DNA of 40,214 nt from Magnetospirillum sp. SS-4 (GTDB lineage Bacteria > Pseudomonadota > Alphaproteobacteria > Rhodospirillales > Magnetospirillaceae). Made by a program: the position numbers and the translations under genes. Positions 1-8,201 of the stretch are shown in pieces. The stretch is taken from NCBI RefSeq assembly GCF_902729425.1, contig NZ_CACVCH010000056.1, positions 26,053 through 66,266 on the forward strand, read 5' to 3'. The notes beneath the pieces are model-generated. The model did no database searches. It was not told where the DNA came from and worked only from the letters and a program-made list of their open reading frames with translations. How positions within the stretch are numbered: the stretch's first letter is position 1; the number at the start of each line of letters is the position of its first letter.

Positions 1-82
1 CCAGCAGGCCGGCCATGATCGCCTTGACCAGGGGGTCGGCCCGCAGGAACAGCCCCAGCAGGGAGGTGTCGACCTCGCTCAT
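1..82 (-). CDS. TolQ/ExbB-family proton channel subunit, N-terminal fragment
   Basis: This is the first 27 codons of a gene that continues past the left edge of the window. The reading begins MSEVDTSLLGLFLRADPLVK and runs into a hydrophobic stretch, the usual start of TolQ/ExbB/MotA-type inner-membrane subunits, which use the proton gradient to drive TonB or Tol. An AAGGAGG ribosome site lies about 10 nt before the ATG and fixes the start. The gene follows the heme-uptake operon on the same strand and has a Fur-like palindrome upstream, so ExbB serving the TonB receptor is plausible. The N-terminus looks equally like TolQ. Too little is visible to choose between them. Confidence 0.6.
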   Translation of the reverse strand, partial: MSEVDTSLLGLFLRADPLVKAIMAGLL

Positions 83-369
83 GATGCCCTCGTCCTCCTT
101 ATTTCCGACCGGTCCCGGATCCGGCGGAAAGATGCAGTTGCGATGCAATCGCGTCACGAATGCATACGGTTCATGGGGGCATGGGGTCAAGAATATATTG
201 CGAGTAACTCTCACTTGCGACACAAAGGCATTGATCATCACTCTGGAACGGGTGGAAAGTGGTGTTGCGGCAGGCGTTTCGGACCATGCGGACCCGGCCG
301 CCACAAAATTCTGCCACATCATTGAATTCACGCCAGAATCCATCAGTCTCCCGCGCGACGCATCCTTCC
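83..369. other. Intergenic region between the heme operon and the ExbB/TolQ-type gene
   Basis: I see no credible gene in these 287 bases. The region is less GC-rich than its surroundings. It holds a candidate minus-strand promoter with a Fur-box-like palindrome (described separately) and about 110 nt of leader before the ExbB/TolQ-type start. I found no convincing rho-independent terminator behind the ChuY-like gene, so read-through from the heme operon is possible. Confidence 0.5.
192..220 (-). promoter_or_regulatory. Candidate Fur-box promoter for the ExbB/TolQ-type gene
   Basis: Positions 198-220 form an imperfect palindrome, 15 of 23 positions matching their reverse complement, with TTGCGA at both ends and the arms GCGAGT and ACTTGC. 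On the minus strand a TATATT -10-like hexamer lies at 192-197 directly beside it, so a bound repressor would cover the promoter core. The -35 is weak. The arms resemble the palindrome in front of the heme receptor at 7925-7945. That Fur binds here is inference. Confidence 0.4.
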
Positions 370-1047
370 TCAGGCCACGGCGGCCAGGGGGAATTCGGCG
401 ATATCGTCGGGGGCCACCAGCCGGGTGCGGTCGATGGCCGACAAGGTGCGCCCCAACACCCGTGCGTCGGTCAGGCAGGGCAGCAGCACGGCGGCCAGAT
501 CCGGCCGGGTGATGCGGCCATGGACCCGGGCATCGGCGTAGATGGCCCCCTGGCCGGTGGGCGGGTCCGACACCAGCCCGCCGGGGCGGATCACCACATG
601 GGGAACGCCGCTGGTCCGCAGGTGATCCTCGGCCCGGGTCTTGGCCAGAAGGACATCGCCGATGGCGGCGAGCAGGCGTTCCGAGGCATGGACGCGGCTG
701 TTGCCACAGCCCAGAGAGGTGACCAGGAGCATCCGCGGGGCCGCGAACGCCCTGGCCGCGTCGATCACGACGGCATTGCCCAGGTGGTCCGCCGTCCGGC
801 CGGCGGGGCCGCCGCCAAGGGTGCTGACCACCACCGGGGGGTAGGCGCAGGCGGAGAATGCCTGGCCCACCCGCGCGCGGTCGAGCGCGTCGCCCTCGAC
901 CACCGCGCAGCCCATGGCGATCAGTTCGGCGGCCGCCGAGCTGGGCCGGATCATGGCGGTGACCCGCCAGCCGGCGGCCCGGGCCAGCCGGGCCAGTTCC
1001 AGCCCGGTTCCGGTCCGGGCGCCGAACAGCAGCAGGTCGCGGTTCAT
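370..1047 (-). CDS. chuY: ChuY-like NAD(P)-binding reductase (putative anaerobilin reductase)
   Basis: This 225-residue protein has an N-terminal Rossmann fold. MNRDLLLF is followed by GARTGTG at residues 9-15, an atypical short-chain-dehydrogenase nucleotide loop. In enterobacteria chuW, chuX and chuY are consecutive, and ChuY reduces the anaerobilin that ChuW makes when it opens heme without oxygen. The same order occurs here (hutW, hutX, this gene), with 13 nt after hutX. The ATG at 1047 is chosen because GGAGGA precedes it at good spacing; the frame is open further upstream, but that part overlaps hutX and looks random. The assignment rests on fold plus gene order. A generic NAD(P)-binding epimerase-like protein is the alternative. 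Confidence 0.7.
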   Translation of the reverse strand: MNRDLLLFGARTGTGLELARLARAAGWRVTAMIRPSSAAAELIAMGCAVVEGDALDRARVGQAFSACAYPPVVVSTLGGGPAGRTADHLGNAVVIDAARAFAAPRMLLVTSLGCGNSRVHASERLLAAIGDVLLAKTRAEDHLRTSGVPHVVIRPGGLVSDPPTGQGAIYADARVHGRITRPDLAAVLLPCLTDARVLGRTLSAIDRTRLVAPDDIAEFPLAAVA

Positions 1048-1060
1048 GGGCCGTCCTCCG

Positions 1061-1603
1061 TCAACCTGCCAGGGCCTGGGGCGCCGCCGCCGCGAGGCGG
1101 TCGCGCAAGGCGTCGAAACGCTGGATCTGGCCGGGCAGCATGCGGCGGTCCTCGTCGCGTCCCACATAGACCTTGAACATGGAATCGCCCTTATCGTTGA
1201 AGAAGGTGATGGCGCAGGTGTCCATCTTCATGAAGGGGCGCTTGACGAAGTGGATGGCGGCACAATTGCCGTAACGCAGATGGCCGCCGATGGCGCCGTG
1301 GCCGTCCAGATTGAAGAACCCGCGCGCGACCTTGCCGGGCGGCACCTCGCCCTTGCATTCCAGGATCAGGTCGCGGGTGTGGACCAGGAAGGTGATCTCT
1401 CCCCAACTGGTCAGGTCGGCCATGACCTCCTCGAAGGCCTCGCCGGTCACCGCCACCCGGCAATGATCGGGCAGGCATTCCGATACCTGTAGCGGGGTGA
1501 CGCCGTGCTCGACGGCGATGGTTTCCAGTACGCCGTCCTGGGATTCGGCCAGTTGGGCGCGCAGATTGGCCAGGATGGAGGGGGCAGTGTGTTCAGCCGG
1601 CAT
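1061..1603 (-). CDS. hutX: Cytosolic heme utilization carrier protein HutX
   Basis: This 180-residue protein matches the HutX/ChuX family in length and sequence. Typical blocks are RGFFNLDGHGAIGGHLRYGN near the middle and IHFVKRPFMKMDTCAITFFN followed by FKVYVGRDEDR near the end. HutX/ChuX is a soluble dimer that binds heme after import and passes it to the degrading enzyme. No signal peptide is present, as expected for the cytosol. The gene overlaps the end of hutW by 11 nt and has AAGGAA before its ATG, so the two are translationally coupled. Family identity is firm; the heme-handling role comes from the family. Confidence 0.92.
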   Translation of the reverse strand: MPAEHTAPSILANLRAQLAESQDGVLETIAVEHGVTPLQVSECLPDHCRVAVTGEAFEEVMADLTSWGEITFLVHTRDLILECKGEVPPGKVARGFFNLDGHGAIGGHLRYGNCAAIHFVKRPFMKMDTCAITFFNDKGDSMFKVYVGRDEDRRMLPGQIQRFDALRDRLAAAAPQALAG

Positions 1604-2972
1604 GACGTATTCCTTGCGGTTGCGGTGAGGAAAGGTCGGCGGGAGGCGTCCCGCCGCCCATGGACAGGTCGATCAGCTCGAACAGGCTTCCGACCAGATT
1701 GCAGTGCCAGAACCATCCGGCGGTGGTGAGGATGATGGCGTTGGCCCGGCGCCGGATCAGGCCGGCGGCCGCCCATTGGGCCAGGAGCGGTTCCAGCGTC
1801 GCGGCAAGGCCGGGAGCCGTCAGGGATTCCAGCCGGGCGATATCCAGCCTTCCTCCTTCGAGGCCGCCCATCACCAGGTCGCGGGCCTGGCGGTTGGCGG
1901 GAGGCGGAAGCACCACCGTCACCGGCTTTGTCCCGGAATCGACGGCCTTGCCGTAAAGGTCGATGTCGGGCTGGATGACGTAGCGGTGTCCCTGGACCAA
2001 CCCGCCGGCTCCGGCGCCGAAGGCCAGACAATCGGCACCGGCCTTGACCAGTTGATTGTAGAGGTTGCGCTCGCGGGTCGCCGACGCCCAATGGGCCTGG
2101 TTGAGGTGGCGCCACCCCGCGTCCTCCAGCATTTCCAGCCCGGCGCCATACATGGCGGCCATGCGTTCCAGGCCGGCGGCCGGCGGCAGCGATCCCTTGG
2201 CGATGGACAGGGCCAGCGGACTTTTGTCGTGCAGGGTCAGGCAATAGAGGTCGACGCCGTCGAGGCCCAGCGACAGGCAGGTCGCGACGTCGTTCCGCCA
2301 GGTCTCCATGTCTTGTCCCGGCAGGCCGAGGATCAGGTCGCACACCACCACCGCCCGGTCGCGGTCCCGCAACCGCTCCATGAAGGAAATCGTCTCCTGC
2401 CGGCTCGCCTTGCGCCCCATGCGCTGACGAAGGCCGGTGTCGAAGGTCTGGACGCCGATGGAAAAGCGGTTGGCCCCCGCTTCCAGGCAGGCATCGATCT
2501 TGTCGTCGCCAAAGCCGGCCACCCGTCCCTCGATGGTGATTTCGCAATCGGGGGCCAGCGGCAGATGGCGCCGCACGGCCGAAACCAGCCGGTGAAGGTC
2601 GTCGGCCGAAAGGGCGCTGGGCGTGCCGCCGCCGAAATACACCGCCTGGATGGGCGGCCCGCCGGCAGCGGTTTCATCCATGGCGATGTCGCGTTCCAGC
2701 CGGGATGCGTATTCCGCCATGGCGTCCTCGGCGGAACGGTTGCGGTAGAAACCGCAGAACAGGCAGTGATTGGCGCAGAACGGCACATGGAGGTAGGCGA
2801 CCCGCTTGCCCGGCCGGCGTTCGGCCAGCAACCGCGCCGCGGCCGCGGGGCCATCCTCCAGCGGGCGGGTCCGGCGCTGTATCCACGGAAACAGGTTGCG
2901 TTCGGTGAAGACGCCGCCGACCGGCGCCCCCACCCGGGCAAAGTGGCGTTCGAGCGGCAGGATGGCGGTCAT
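1593..2972 (-). CDS. hutW: Anaerobic heme-degrading radical SAM methyltransferase HutW/ChuW
   Basis: This 459-residue protein is a radical-SAM enzyme of the HemN-like ChuW/HutW branch. The 4Fe-4S ligands are in VPFCANHCLFCGF (Cys66, Cys70, Cys73), followed by the SAM-binding YFGGGTPSAL and later LILGLPGQDM. ChuW opens the heme macrocycle without oxygen, transferring a methyl group and releasing iron, with anaerobilin as the product. The start overlaps the hmuV stop as ATGA, and the stop overlaps hutX. The neighbours (heme ABC transporter, HutX, ChuY-like reductase) support a heme rather than a coproporphyrinogen substrate and separate it from HemN. Confidence 0.92.
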   Translation of the reverse strand: MTAILPLERHFARVGAPVGGVFTERNLFPWIQRRTRPLEDGPAAAARLLAERRPGKRVAYLHVPFCANHCLFCGFYRNRSAEDAMAEYASRLERDIAMDETAAGGPPIQAVYFGGGTPSALSADDLHRLVSAVRRHLPLAPDCEITIEGRVAGFGDDKIDACLEAGANRFSIGVQTFDTGLRQRMGRKASRQETISFMERLRDRDRAVVVCDLILGLPGQDMETWRNDVATCLSLGLDGVDLYCLTLHDKSPLALSIAKGSLPPAAGLERMAAMYGAGLEMLEDAGWRHLNQAHWASATRERNLYNQLVKAGADCLAFGAGAGGLVQGHRYVIQPDIDLYGKAVDSGTKPVTVVLPPPANRQARDLVMGGLEGGRLDIARLESLTAPGLAATLEPLLAQWAAAGLIRRRANAIILTTAGWFWHCNLVGSLFELIDLSMGGGTPPADLSSPQPQGIRHAG

Positions 2973-3796
2973 GCTCGCAATCCCTCCTGAATGGGGTTGG
3001 GGGGCAGCGGCGCCGTGGCCAGGGCCAGGGCGCCGGTCAACGGATTGCGCAGGGTGACGCAGGCCAGGCCGAACACCTGTCCGATCACCGCCGGGGTCAG
3101 CACCAGTTCGGGCGGGCCGAAGGCCACCAGTTCGCCCCGGTCGAGAACACCGATGCGGTCGCCGTAGGCGGCGGCGAGGTTGAGGTCGTGGACCACGGCG
3201 ATGACGCCGACTCCCTCGGCCGCCACCTCGCGGGCCAGTTGGAACATGCCGTGCTGATGGGCGGGGTCCAGGTTGGAGGTATGCTCGTCGAGCAGAAGGC
3301 AGCGTCCCCCCTCGGCCCCGATTCCGTCGATCTGGGCCAGGGCGCGGGCGATCTGCACCCGCTGGCGTTCCCCCCCCGACAGGCTGGGATAGAAGCGCGA
3401 CGTCAGATGGGACGCTCCGACCCGCTCCAGGCAGTCCAGCGCGATGTTGCGGGCGCGGCGGTTCTCGTCGCGGCCGGTTCCGTGGGGGGAGCGGCCGATC
3501 AGCACCACCTCCAGCACCGTGAAGGCGAAGTCGAGCTGGGTGTCTTGCGGCACCACCGACCGGCAGCGGGCCAGCGCCGCCCTGGACCAGCCCTCCAGCG
3601 GCCGGCCGCAGACCGATATCCGCCCCTGATCGGGGCGCGCGTCGCCGGCGATCAGCCGCAGCAGCGACGACTTGCCGGCGCCGTTGGGGCCGACCAGGGC
3701 CACCACCTCGCCGGCATGGAGATCCAGCGACACGCCCTTGACCACGTCGCGGCCGCCCAGGCGCAGCGAGGCGCCGGAAACCGAGGCGATCAGCAT
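2969..3796 (-). CDS. hmuV: Heme ABC transporter ATP-binding protein HmuV
   Basis: This 275-residue ATPase has Walker A GPNGAGKS at residues 36-43, a Q-loop in VVPQDTQLDF, signature LSGGERQRVQIARAL and the switch His in AVVHDLNL. It would power heme import through HmuU. The ATG at 3796 gives the standard FecE/HmuV N-terminus (MLIASVSGASLRL) and overlaps the hmuU stop by 7 nt. Walker B reads LLLDEHTSNLD. The residue after the catalytic Glu is normally Pro and is His here, which is odd, though the Asp and Glu are intact. Substrate is inferred from the operon. Confidence 0.9.
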   Translation of the reverse strand: MLIASVSGASLRLGGRDVVKGVSLDLHAGEVVALVGPNGAGKSSLLRLIAGDARPDQGRISVCGRPLEGWSRAALARCRSVVPQDTQLDFAFTVLEVVLIGRSPHGTGRDENRRARNIALDCLERVGASHLTSRFYPSLSGGERQRVQIARALAQIDGIGAEGGRCLLLDEHTSNLDPAHQHGMFQLAREVAAEGVGVIAVVHDLNLAAAYGDRIGVLDRGELVAFGPPELVLTPAVIGQVFGLACVTLRNPLTGALALATAPLPPNPIQEGLRA

Positions 3797-4905
3797 GTTC
3801 CCCTCCCGTGCGGAGCGCGGTGAAGCAGCAGCCAGATGAAGAATGGCCCGCCCAGGGCGCCGGTCACGACGCCGATGGGCAGGTCGGCGGGGGCCGCCAC
3901 GATGCGGGCGAAGATGTCGGCCCCCACCAGCAGGATGGCTCCGGCCAGGGCGGCGCCGGGCATGACGATGCGGTGGTCGGGACCGGCGATCAGGCGGATC
4001 AGGTGCGGCGCCACCAATCCGATGAAGCCGATGACGCCGGACGCGGCCACCGCCGCGCCCACCGAGGCGGTGACCAGGATCACCGACAGGCGGCTGACCC
4101 GGTTGGGGTCGAATCCCAGATGGCCGGCCACCGCGTCGCCCAGCAGCATGGCGTTCAAGGCGCGGGCGAGACGCGGCAGCAGGAGCAGCGGCGGCAGGGT
4201 CAGCGGGGCGGCGGCCCAGACCGCGCTCCAATCGGCGCCGCCCAGGCTGCCCATCAGCCAGAAGGTCAGGCTTTTCAACTGCTCGCTGTCCGACAGATAG
4301 ACCAGGAGGCCGGTCATGGATCCGGCCGAGGCGTTGACCGCCACCCCGGCCAGCAGCATGGCGCCGCGCTCGACGCGGCCATGGCGGCGCGAGATGGCGT
4401 AGACGGCGGCGGTGGCGGCCAACCCTCCCATGAAGGCCGCCAGCGGCATCAGCACGCCGGTCATTCCCAGGCTGAAACGGCCAAGCCAGGCGGTGCCCAG
4501 CACGATCACCGTCACCGCCCCCAGCGCGGCGCCGCTGGAAATTCCCAGCAGGCCGGGATCGGCCAGTGGATTGCGGAACAGCCCCTGCAAGGCGGCGCCG
4601 CCCATGCCCAGCGCCGCCCCCACCAGCAAGCCCAGCACGACGCGGGGAAGCCGGATGTTCATCAATATGGCGGTCTGCTGCGTGGTGTGTTCGAGCGGCA
4701 GCGACATGCCCATCTGCTCGGCCAGGATGGAGACGATCTGAATCGGGGCGATCCTGGAAGGCCCGATGGCGATTCCGGCCAGCACCACCATCACCAGTCC
4801 CGCCCACAGCGCCGCCATCACTAAGGTCGAGCGCGTCCAGGCCGGGATTTCCCGGGCGGCGGCGGTTCCGCGCTTGACCGGCAAGGCCAGCACCTCAGCG
4901 TCCAT
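3790..4905 (-). CDS. hmuU: Heme ABC transporter permease HmuU (FecCD family)
   Basis: This 371-residue polytopic inner-membrane protein is of the FecCD/BtuC type, with about nine to ten hydrophobic segments. Family blocks include RLPRVVLGLLVGAALGMGGA, QGLFRNPLADPGLLGISSGA and GFIGLVAPHLIRLIAGPDHR, the last being the region that couples to the ATPase. It forms the heme channel with HmuV and receives heme from HmuT. I chose the ATG at 4905 because AGAAGGGA lies about 7 nt before it; an in-frame ATG at 4926 would add seven residues. The gene overlaps hmuT by 11 nt and hmuV by 7 nt. Confidence 0.9.
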   Translation of the reverse strand: MDAEVLALPVKRGTAAAREIPAWTRSTLVMAALWAGLVMVVLAGIAIGPSRIAPIQIVSILAEQMGMSLPLEHTTQQTAILMNIRLPRVVLGLLVGAALGMGGAALQGLFRNPLADPGLLGISSGAALGAVTVIVLGTAWLGRFSLGMTGVLMPLAAFMGGLAATAAVYAISRRHGRVERGAMLLAGVAVNASAGSMTGLLVYLSDSEQLKSLTFWLMGSLGGADWSAVWAAAPLTLPPLLLLPRLARALNAMLLGDAVAGHLGFDPNRVSRLSVILVTASVGAAVAASGVIGFIGLVAPHLIRLIAGPDHRIVMPGAALAGAILLVGADIFARIVAAPADLPIGVVTGALGGPFFIWLLLHRAPHGRGTC

Positions 4906-5767
4906 GGGAGAGTCCCTTCTCGCCATGGAACAGCGCGGCGAGGCGCCACAGCGCGTCTCCCAGCCGGGGGCCCAGTCCCAGCATCAGCGGTCCCGGCATG
5001 GCGGCGAACCCTCCGCTGCGGCCCGCCGGCGTGGCGGCCATGCCGGGCAGGCGGGCCATGCCCGCCGCGCCGCCGATTCCGTCCCAGCGTTCCTCGACCG
5101 TCAGCACCAGATCGGGGGCGGCGGCGGTCACCATCTCGCCGTTCAGCGGCTTGAAGCCGGTTACGTCCCCGGCGGCGTTGACGCCGCCCGCCATTTCGAT
5201 CAACTGGCCTGCGATGGTGCCGCTTCCGGCCACCACCGTCTGTGACGGATCGTAGTTGAGGACGAACAGGACGCGGGGCTTTCGGGCCGCTCCGGTCACG
5301 GACCGGGCGACGGCGGCGATCTGGTCGTCGAGGGAGCGGCGCAGCGTATCCGCCTCGGCGGTCTTTCCCAGCAGGCGTCCCACCTCGGCGATGTTGCCTT
5401 CCAGAGCCCGCATGGGGGGCGAGCGGTCGAACAGCGCCACCGGGACCCCGGCCTGCTCCAACTGGCGGAGCGCGCCGGCCGGTTCGGCGTCGCGATAGGC
5501 CATGACCAGGGTGGGGGCCAGCGACAGCACGCCCTCGGCCGAGACCTTCTTGTAGTAGCCGACCTGGGGCAGCGATTTGACCTCGGGCGGCCAGACGCTG
5601 GTCTGGTCGACCCCGACCACCGATCCCCCCCTGCCCAGGGCGAAGACGATCTCGGTGAGGGAGCCGCCGATCACCACCAGCCGCACCGTGTCGGCGGCCA
5701 TGGCCGGCCCGGTTCCGGCCACGCTCAGCAGGGCGGCGAGAATGACGTGGCCGATGGTTCTGGTCAT
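4895..5767 (-). CDS. hmuT: Periplasmic heme-binding protein HmuT
   Basis: This 290-residue protein begins with a signal peptide (residues 1-24, ending AMA before ADTVRLVV) and continues as a BtuF/HmuT-type periplasmic binding protein. IGGSLTEIVFALG near the mature N-terminus and SLPQVGYYKKVSAEGVLSL are characteristic. The tyrosine pair in the latter lies where HmuT proteins place a heme-iron ligand. It should carry heme from the outer-membrane receptor to HmuU/HmuV. GGGAGGAA precedes the ATG. The gene starts 13 nt after the receptor and overlaps hmuU, so all are one transcript. Direct cobalamin or siderophore binding is the alternative, made unlikely by hutW and hutX downstream. Confidence 0.9.
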   Translation of the reverse strand: MTRTIGHVILAALLSVAGTGPAMAADTVRLVVIGGSLTEIVFALGRGGSVVGVDQTSVWPPEVKSLPQVGYYKKVSAEGVLSLAPTLVMAYRDAEPAGALRQLEQAGVPVALFDRSPPMRALEGNIAEVGRLLGKTAEADTLRRSLDDQIAAVARSVTGAARKPRVLFVLNYDPSQTVVAGSGTIAGQLIEMAGGVNAAGDVTGFKPLNGEMVTAAAPDLVLTVEERWDGIGGAAGMARLPGMAATPAGRSGGFAAMPGPLMLGLGPRLGDALWRLAALFHGEKGLSHGR

Positions 5768-5780
5768 GTGCGTTCCTCCC

Positions 5781-7907
5781 TCAGAAATCGGCGCGAAGGC
5801 TGAGGATCACGCTGCGGCCCGGCTGGTTGGATTCGTCGGGATTGGTCTGGTAGGTCAGATCGGTGAGGTTGAGCAGGTCGAGCCCCAGGTGGTAGCCGCC
5901 CATGTCGGCCCCGAACGAGGCGTTGAAGGTCCGCCATGCCCGCACCTGGGTCAGGCTGACGGTTCCGGCGGCGCTGGACGACTGGCTCAGTTCGTCGGCG
6001 CGCGAACCGCCGCGCATGTAGAAATCGGCCCAGCCGGTCGCGCCGTCCCACAGGTCGCGTTCGTGGCGCAGGCCGATGCGGCCGCTGACGGTGGGGACGC
6101 CGGTCATGCCGCTGCTGGCCGACCGGAAGAAGTATTTGCGCCTGATCCAGTTGCCGGTGGCGTAGGGGGTCAGTCCCAGACCGGCGATCCGGTACTGGAC
6201 CGCCAGTTCCATGCCGGTGCTTTCGGCCTTGTCGAGATTGACGTAGGTGGTTTCCGAACTGGCCGTGCAGGGGCTGGTGGTGGCGCCGTACACCGAGCAC
6301 GACAGCGAGGCGATGTAATTGCTGGCCTCGGACCGGAACAGCGACGCATCCAGCGTCAGCCCGCCGGAGCCGTGCCGTATCCCGAATTCCCAGTTGTCGG
6401 AGGTTTCCGGCTTCAGGTCGGGGTTGGGACGCACCGTCGACGAGGCGCCGAAATACGACCCGGTGAACCCCTGGACCAGGGTGGGATAGACATAACCCTG
6501 GGCAAAACCGGCGCGCAGCACCGTCGACGGGATTCCCGCGTACATCAGCGTGGCGCTGGCGATGGGGGAATTGGCCGAATGCGACCGGGTCTTGTAGCCG
6601 GTGTCGTTGGTTTGCAAGGAATCCAGGGCCGAGTTGATCCAGTACTGGCGGGCGCCGAACACGACGGAGAAATCGGCGGGCAACTGCCAGGTGTCCTCGG
6701 CGTAGACCGACACCGTTTCCATGTGGGCTTCCATGTCGGCGTAGCGGCTGACCGCCGTGCCGAGGGCGATGCCGCTGCGGCCGATGCGGGTCATGGATTT
6801 GTCCAGGTCGTCGCGCAGATACTGGAACCCGGTGATCAGCAGGTGATCGGGGTGCGGCGTCCAGTCCACCTGGGCGGTCAGGCCCATGGTGGTCTGGGTG
6901 TCCTGGTCGCGGTGCTTGTAATCGTAGTTGGCGGCGGGGGCCGCGGCGGTGATGGTGGGGCCGGCGGCCACCTCCTGGGTGAACAGGCGATCGATGGTCT
7001 GATAGTAGGCGTCGACGTGAAGCCTGGCGATCCAGTCGCTGGGGCGGGCGAGGTCGTAGTTGAGCGAGACCCTTTGCAGGTCGCGCTGGGGCATGTCCAA
7101 CTGGAACTTGCTGAAGGCCGTGCCGATGGTCGACGGCGACGTGGTGGAACCGCTGGACAGCTCGTAGCGGTCGACCCCCAGGGCTATCTTGTGATCTCCG
7201 GCCCTGTAGGCCAGATAGCCCGATACGCTCTTGTTGTCCGAGTTGGAGTTGGGCAGGTCGCCGTCGGGAGTGTGGCGGTCGCCCTCCTCGGCGCGGCCGA
7301 CGAACAGCCGGTAGTCCCAGTCGCCCAGATTGCCCCGCACCAGGGCGTTGGCGGTATAGCCGCTGGTCGCCGATATGAACGAACCGCCGGCGCTGCCCTG
7401 GAACGGCTTGTCGCCCCCCTTCTTGGTGATGATGTTGACGACGCCGCTGATCGCCTTGGAGCCGTAGAGCACGGAATGGGGGCCACGAACCACCTCGATC
7501 CGCTCGATCAGGGCCGGATCGACCAGGATCGGCGAGCCGTAGGAGGTGTGGTCGGTGATTTCCTGCCCGTCGATCAGCACCGCGCCCCGCCGGGCTTCCT
7601 CGCCGCGGATCTTGATGCGCTTCATGCCGGGCAGCGACGATTCGTCGACGGTGAGTCCGGGCACGTCGCGCAGCACGTCGGCAATGTTCGATGCGTTGGT
7701 GCGCTTGATCTCCCGCTCGCCCATCACCGAGATGCTGACGGGACTTTCCATAACCGAGGTTTCGGTCCGGGTGGCCGAGACCACCAGGGAATCCAGCATC
7801 ATGGAATCGCGGCCTTGCGACGCGGCCTCCTCTGCCGCCGCGATCGCGGGCACGCAGGCGGGGGCGGCGCAGGCGATGCGCAGGGCGCGTTTCCAATCCA
7901 TCGACAT
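5781..7907 (-). CDS. TonB-dependent outer-membrane heme receptor
   Basis: This 708-residue protein has a plug domain beginning at a TonB-box-like SLVVSATRTE, then DVLRDVPGLTVDE, IRGEEARRGAVLIDGQE and IEVVRGPHSVLYGSKAISGV, followed by a 22-strand-type barrel ending in LSLRADF with the C-terminal Phe needed for assembly. I chose the ATG at 7907: AAGGGGG lies 7 nt before it and the reading starts MSMDWKRALRIACAAPA with a signal peptide. The heme-receptor motif NPNL appears as NPDLKPE, but the usual FRAP-PTL box reads YVYPTL. Heme specificity therefore comes mostly from the operon it heads. Two barrel cysteines (about 15 residues apart) could form a loop disulfide. Confidence 0.85.
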   Translation of the reverse strand: MSMDWKRALRIACAAPACVPAIAAAEEAASQGRDSMMLDSLVVSATRTETSVMESPVSISVMGEREIKRTNASNIADVLRDVPGLTVDESSLPGMKRIKIRGEEARRGAVLIDGQEITDHTSYGSPILVDPALIERIEVVRGPHSVLYGSKAISGVVNIITKKGGDKPFQGSAGGSFISATSGYTANALVRGNLGDWDYRLFVGRAEEGDRHTPDGDLPNSNSDNKSVSGYLAYRAGDHKIALGVDRYELSSGSTTSPSTIGTAFSKFQLDMPQRDLQRVSLNYDLARPSDWIARLHVDAYYQTIDRLFTQEVAAGPTITAAAPAANYDYKHRDQDTQTTMGLTAQVDWTPHPDHLLITGFQYLRDDLDKSMTRIGRSGIALGTAVSRYADMEAHMETVSVYAEDTWQLPADFSVVFGARQYWINSALDSLQTNDTGYKTRSHSANSPIASATLMYAGIPSTVLRAGFAQGYVYPTLVQGFTGSYFGASSTVRPNPDLKPETSDNWEFGIRHGSGGLTLDASLFRSEASNYIASLSCSVYGATTSPCTASSETTYVNLDKAESTGMELAVQYRIAGLGLTPYATGNWIRRKYFFRSASSGMTGVPTVSGRIGLRHERDLWDGATGWADFYMRGGSRADELSQSSSAAGTVSLTQVRAWRTFNASFGADMGGYHLGLDLLNLTDLTYQTNPDESNQPGRSVILSLRADF

Positions 7908-8201
7908 CTTCAGACCCCCTTCATAAATGCAAGTGATTCGCATTTGCATCGATGGGGCCGGGGCAGTCAAGTATTTTTCATGCACTATTCCCTTTGCCAG
8001 GAAGGCTCCATCAAGGGGGAGATGGTCTATCTGTTTGAATTATAAAATTAATTAAGGCGCATTCCATACCCTCGCGATATGCGCTCTTCCTTTCCCCGCC
8101 GGATGGTGTCGGACGACGCGATCCAGGGGGGCGGATCGCCGTTAACCCGTTGCTAACCCGCTTCGTGCTTGCTGGGGGCGGGATGAAACGGGAGGCCGGC
8201 C
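7908..8201. other. Divergent intergenic region between the heme receptor and the SYLF gene
   Basis: Apart from the Fur-like operator near the left end, this 294-base stretch contains an AT-rich patch at about 8036-8057 (a run of A and T around TTATAAAATTAATTAA) that stands out against the GC-rich background. That patch could be promoter DNA for either direction. I see no coding potential that matches a known family. Confidence 0.4.
7925..7970 (-). promoter_or_regulatory. Fur-box-like operator over the promoter of the heme operon
   Basis: Positions 7925-7945 form an inverted repeat with perfect outer arms AAATGC and GCATTT around a 9-nt core. On the minus strand TTGACT (7965-7970) and GCAAAT (7942-7947) are separated by 17 nt, a reasonable -35/-10 pair, so the palindrome covers the -10 region. 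It ends 17 nt before the receptor start codon. Repression by Fur in iron-replete cells fits the operon content. Irr or another iron regulator is possible in alphaproteobacteria. Confidence 0.65.

Noticed and set aside
5577-8045. 822-codon open frame on the plus strand
   Set aside because: It is the antisense shadow of hmuT and the TonB receptor and contains no recognisable domain.
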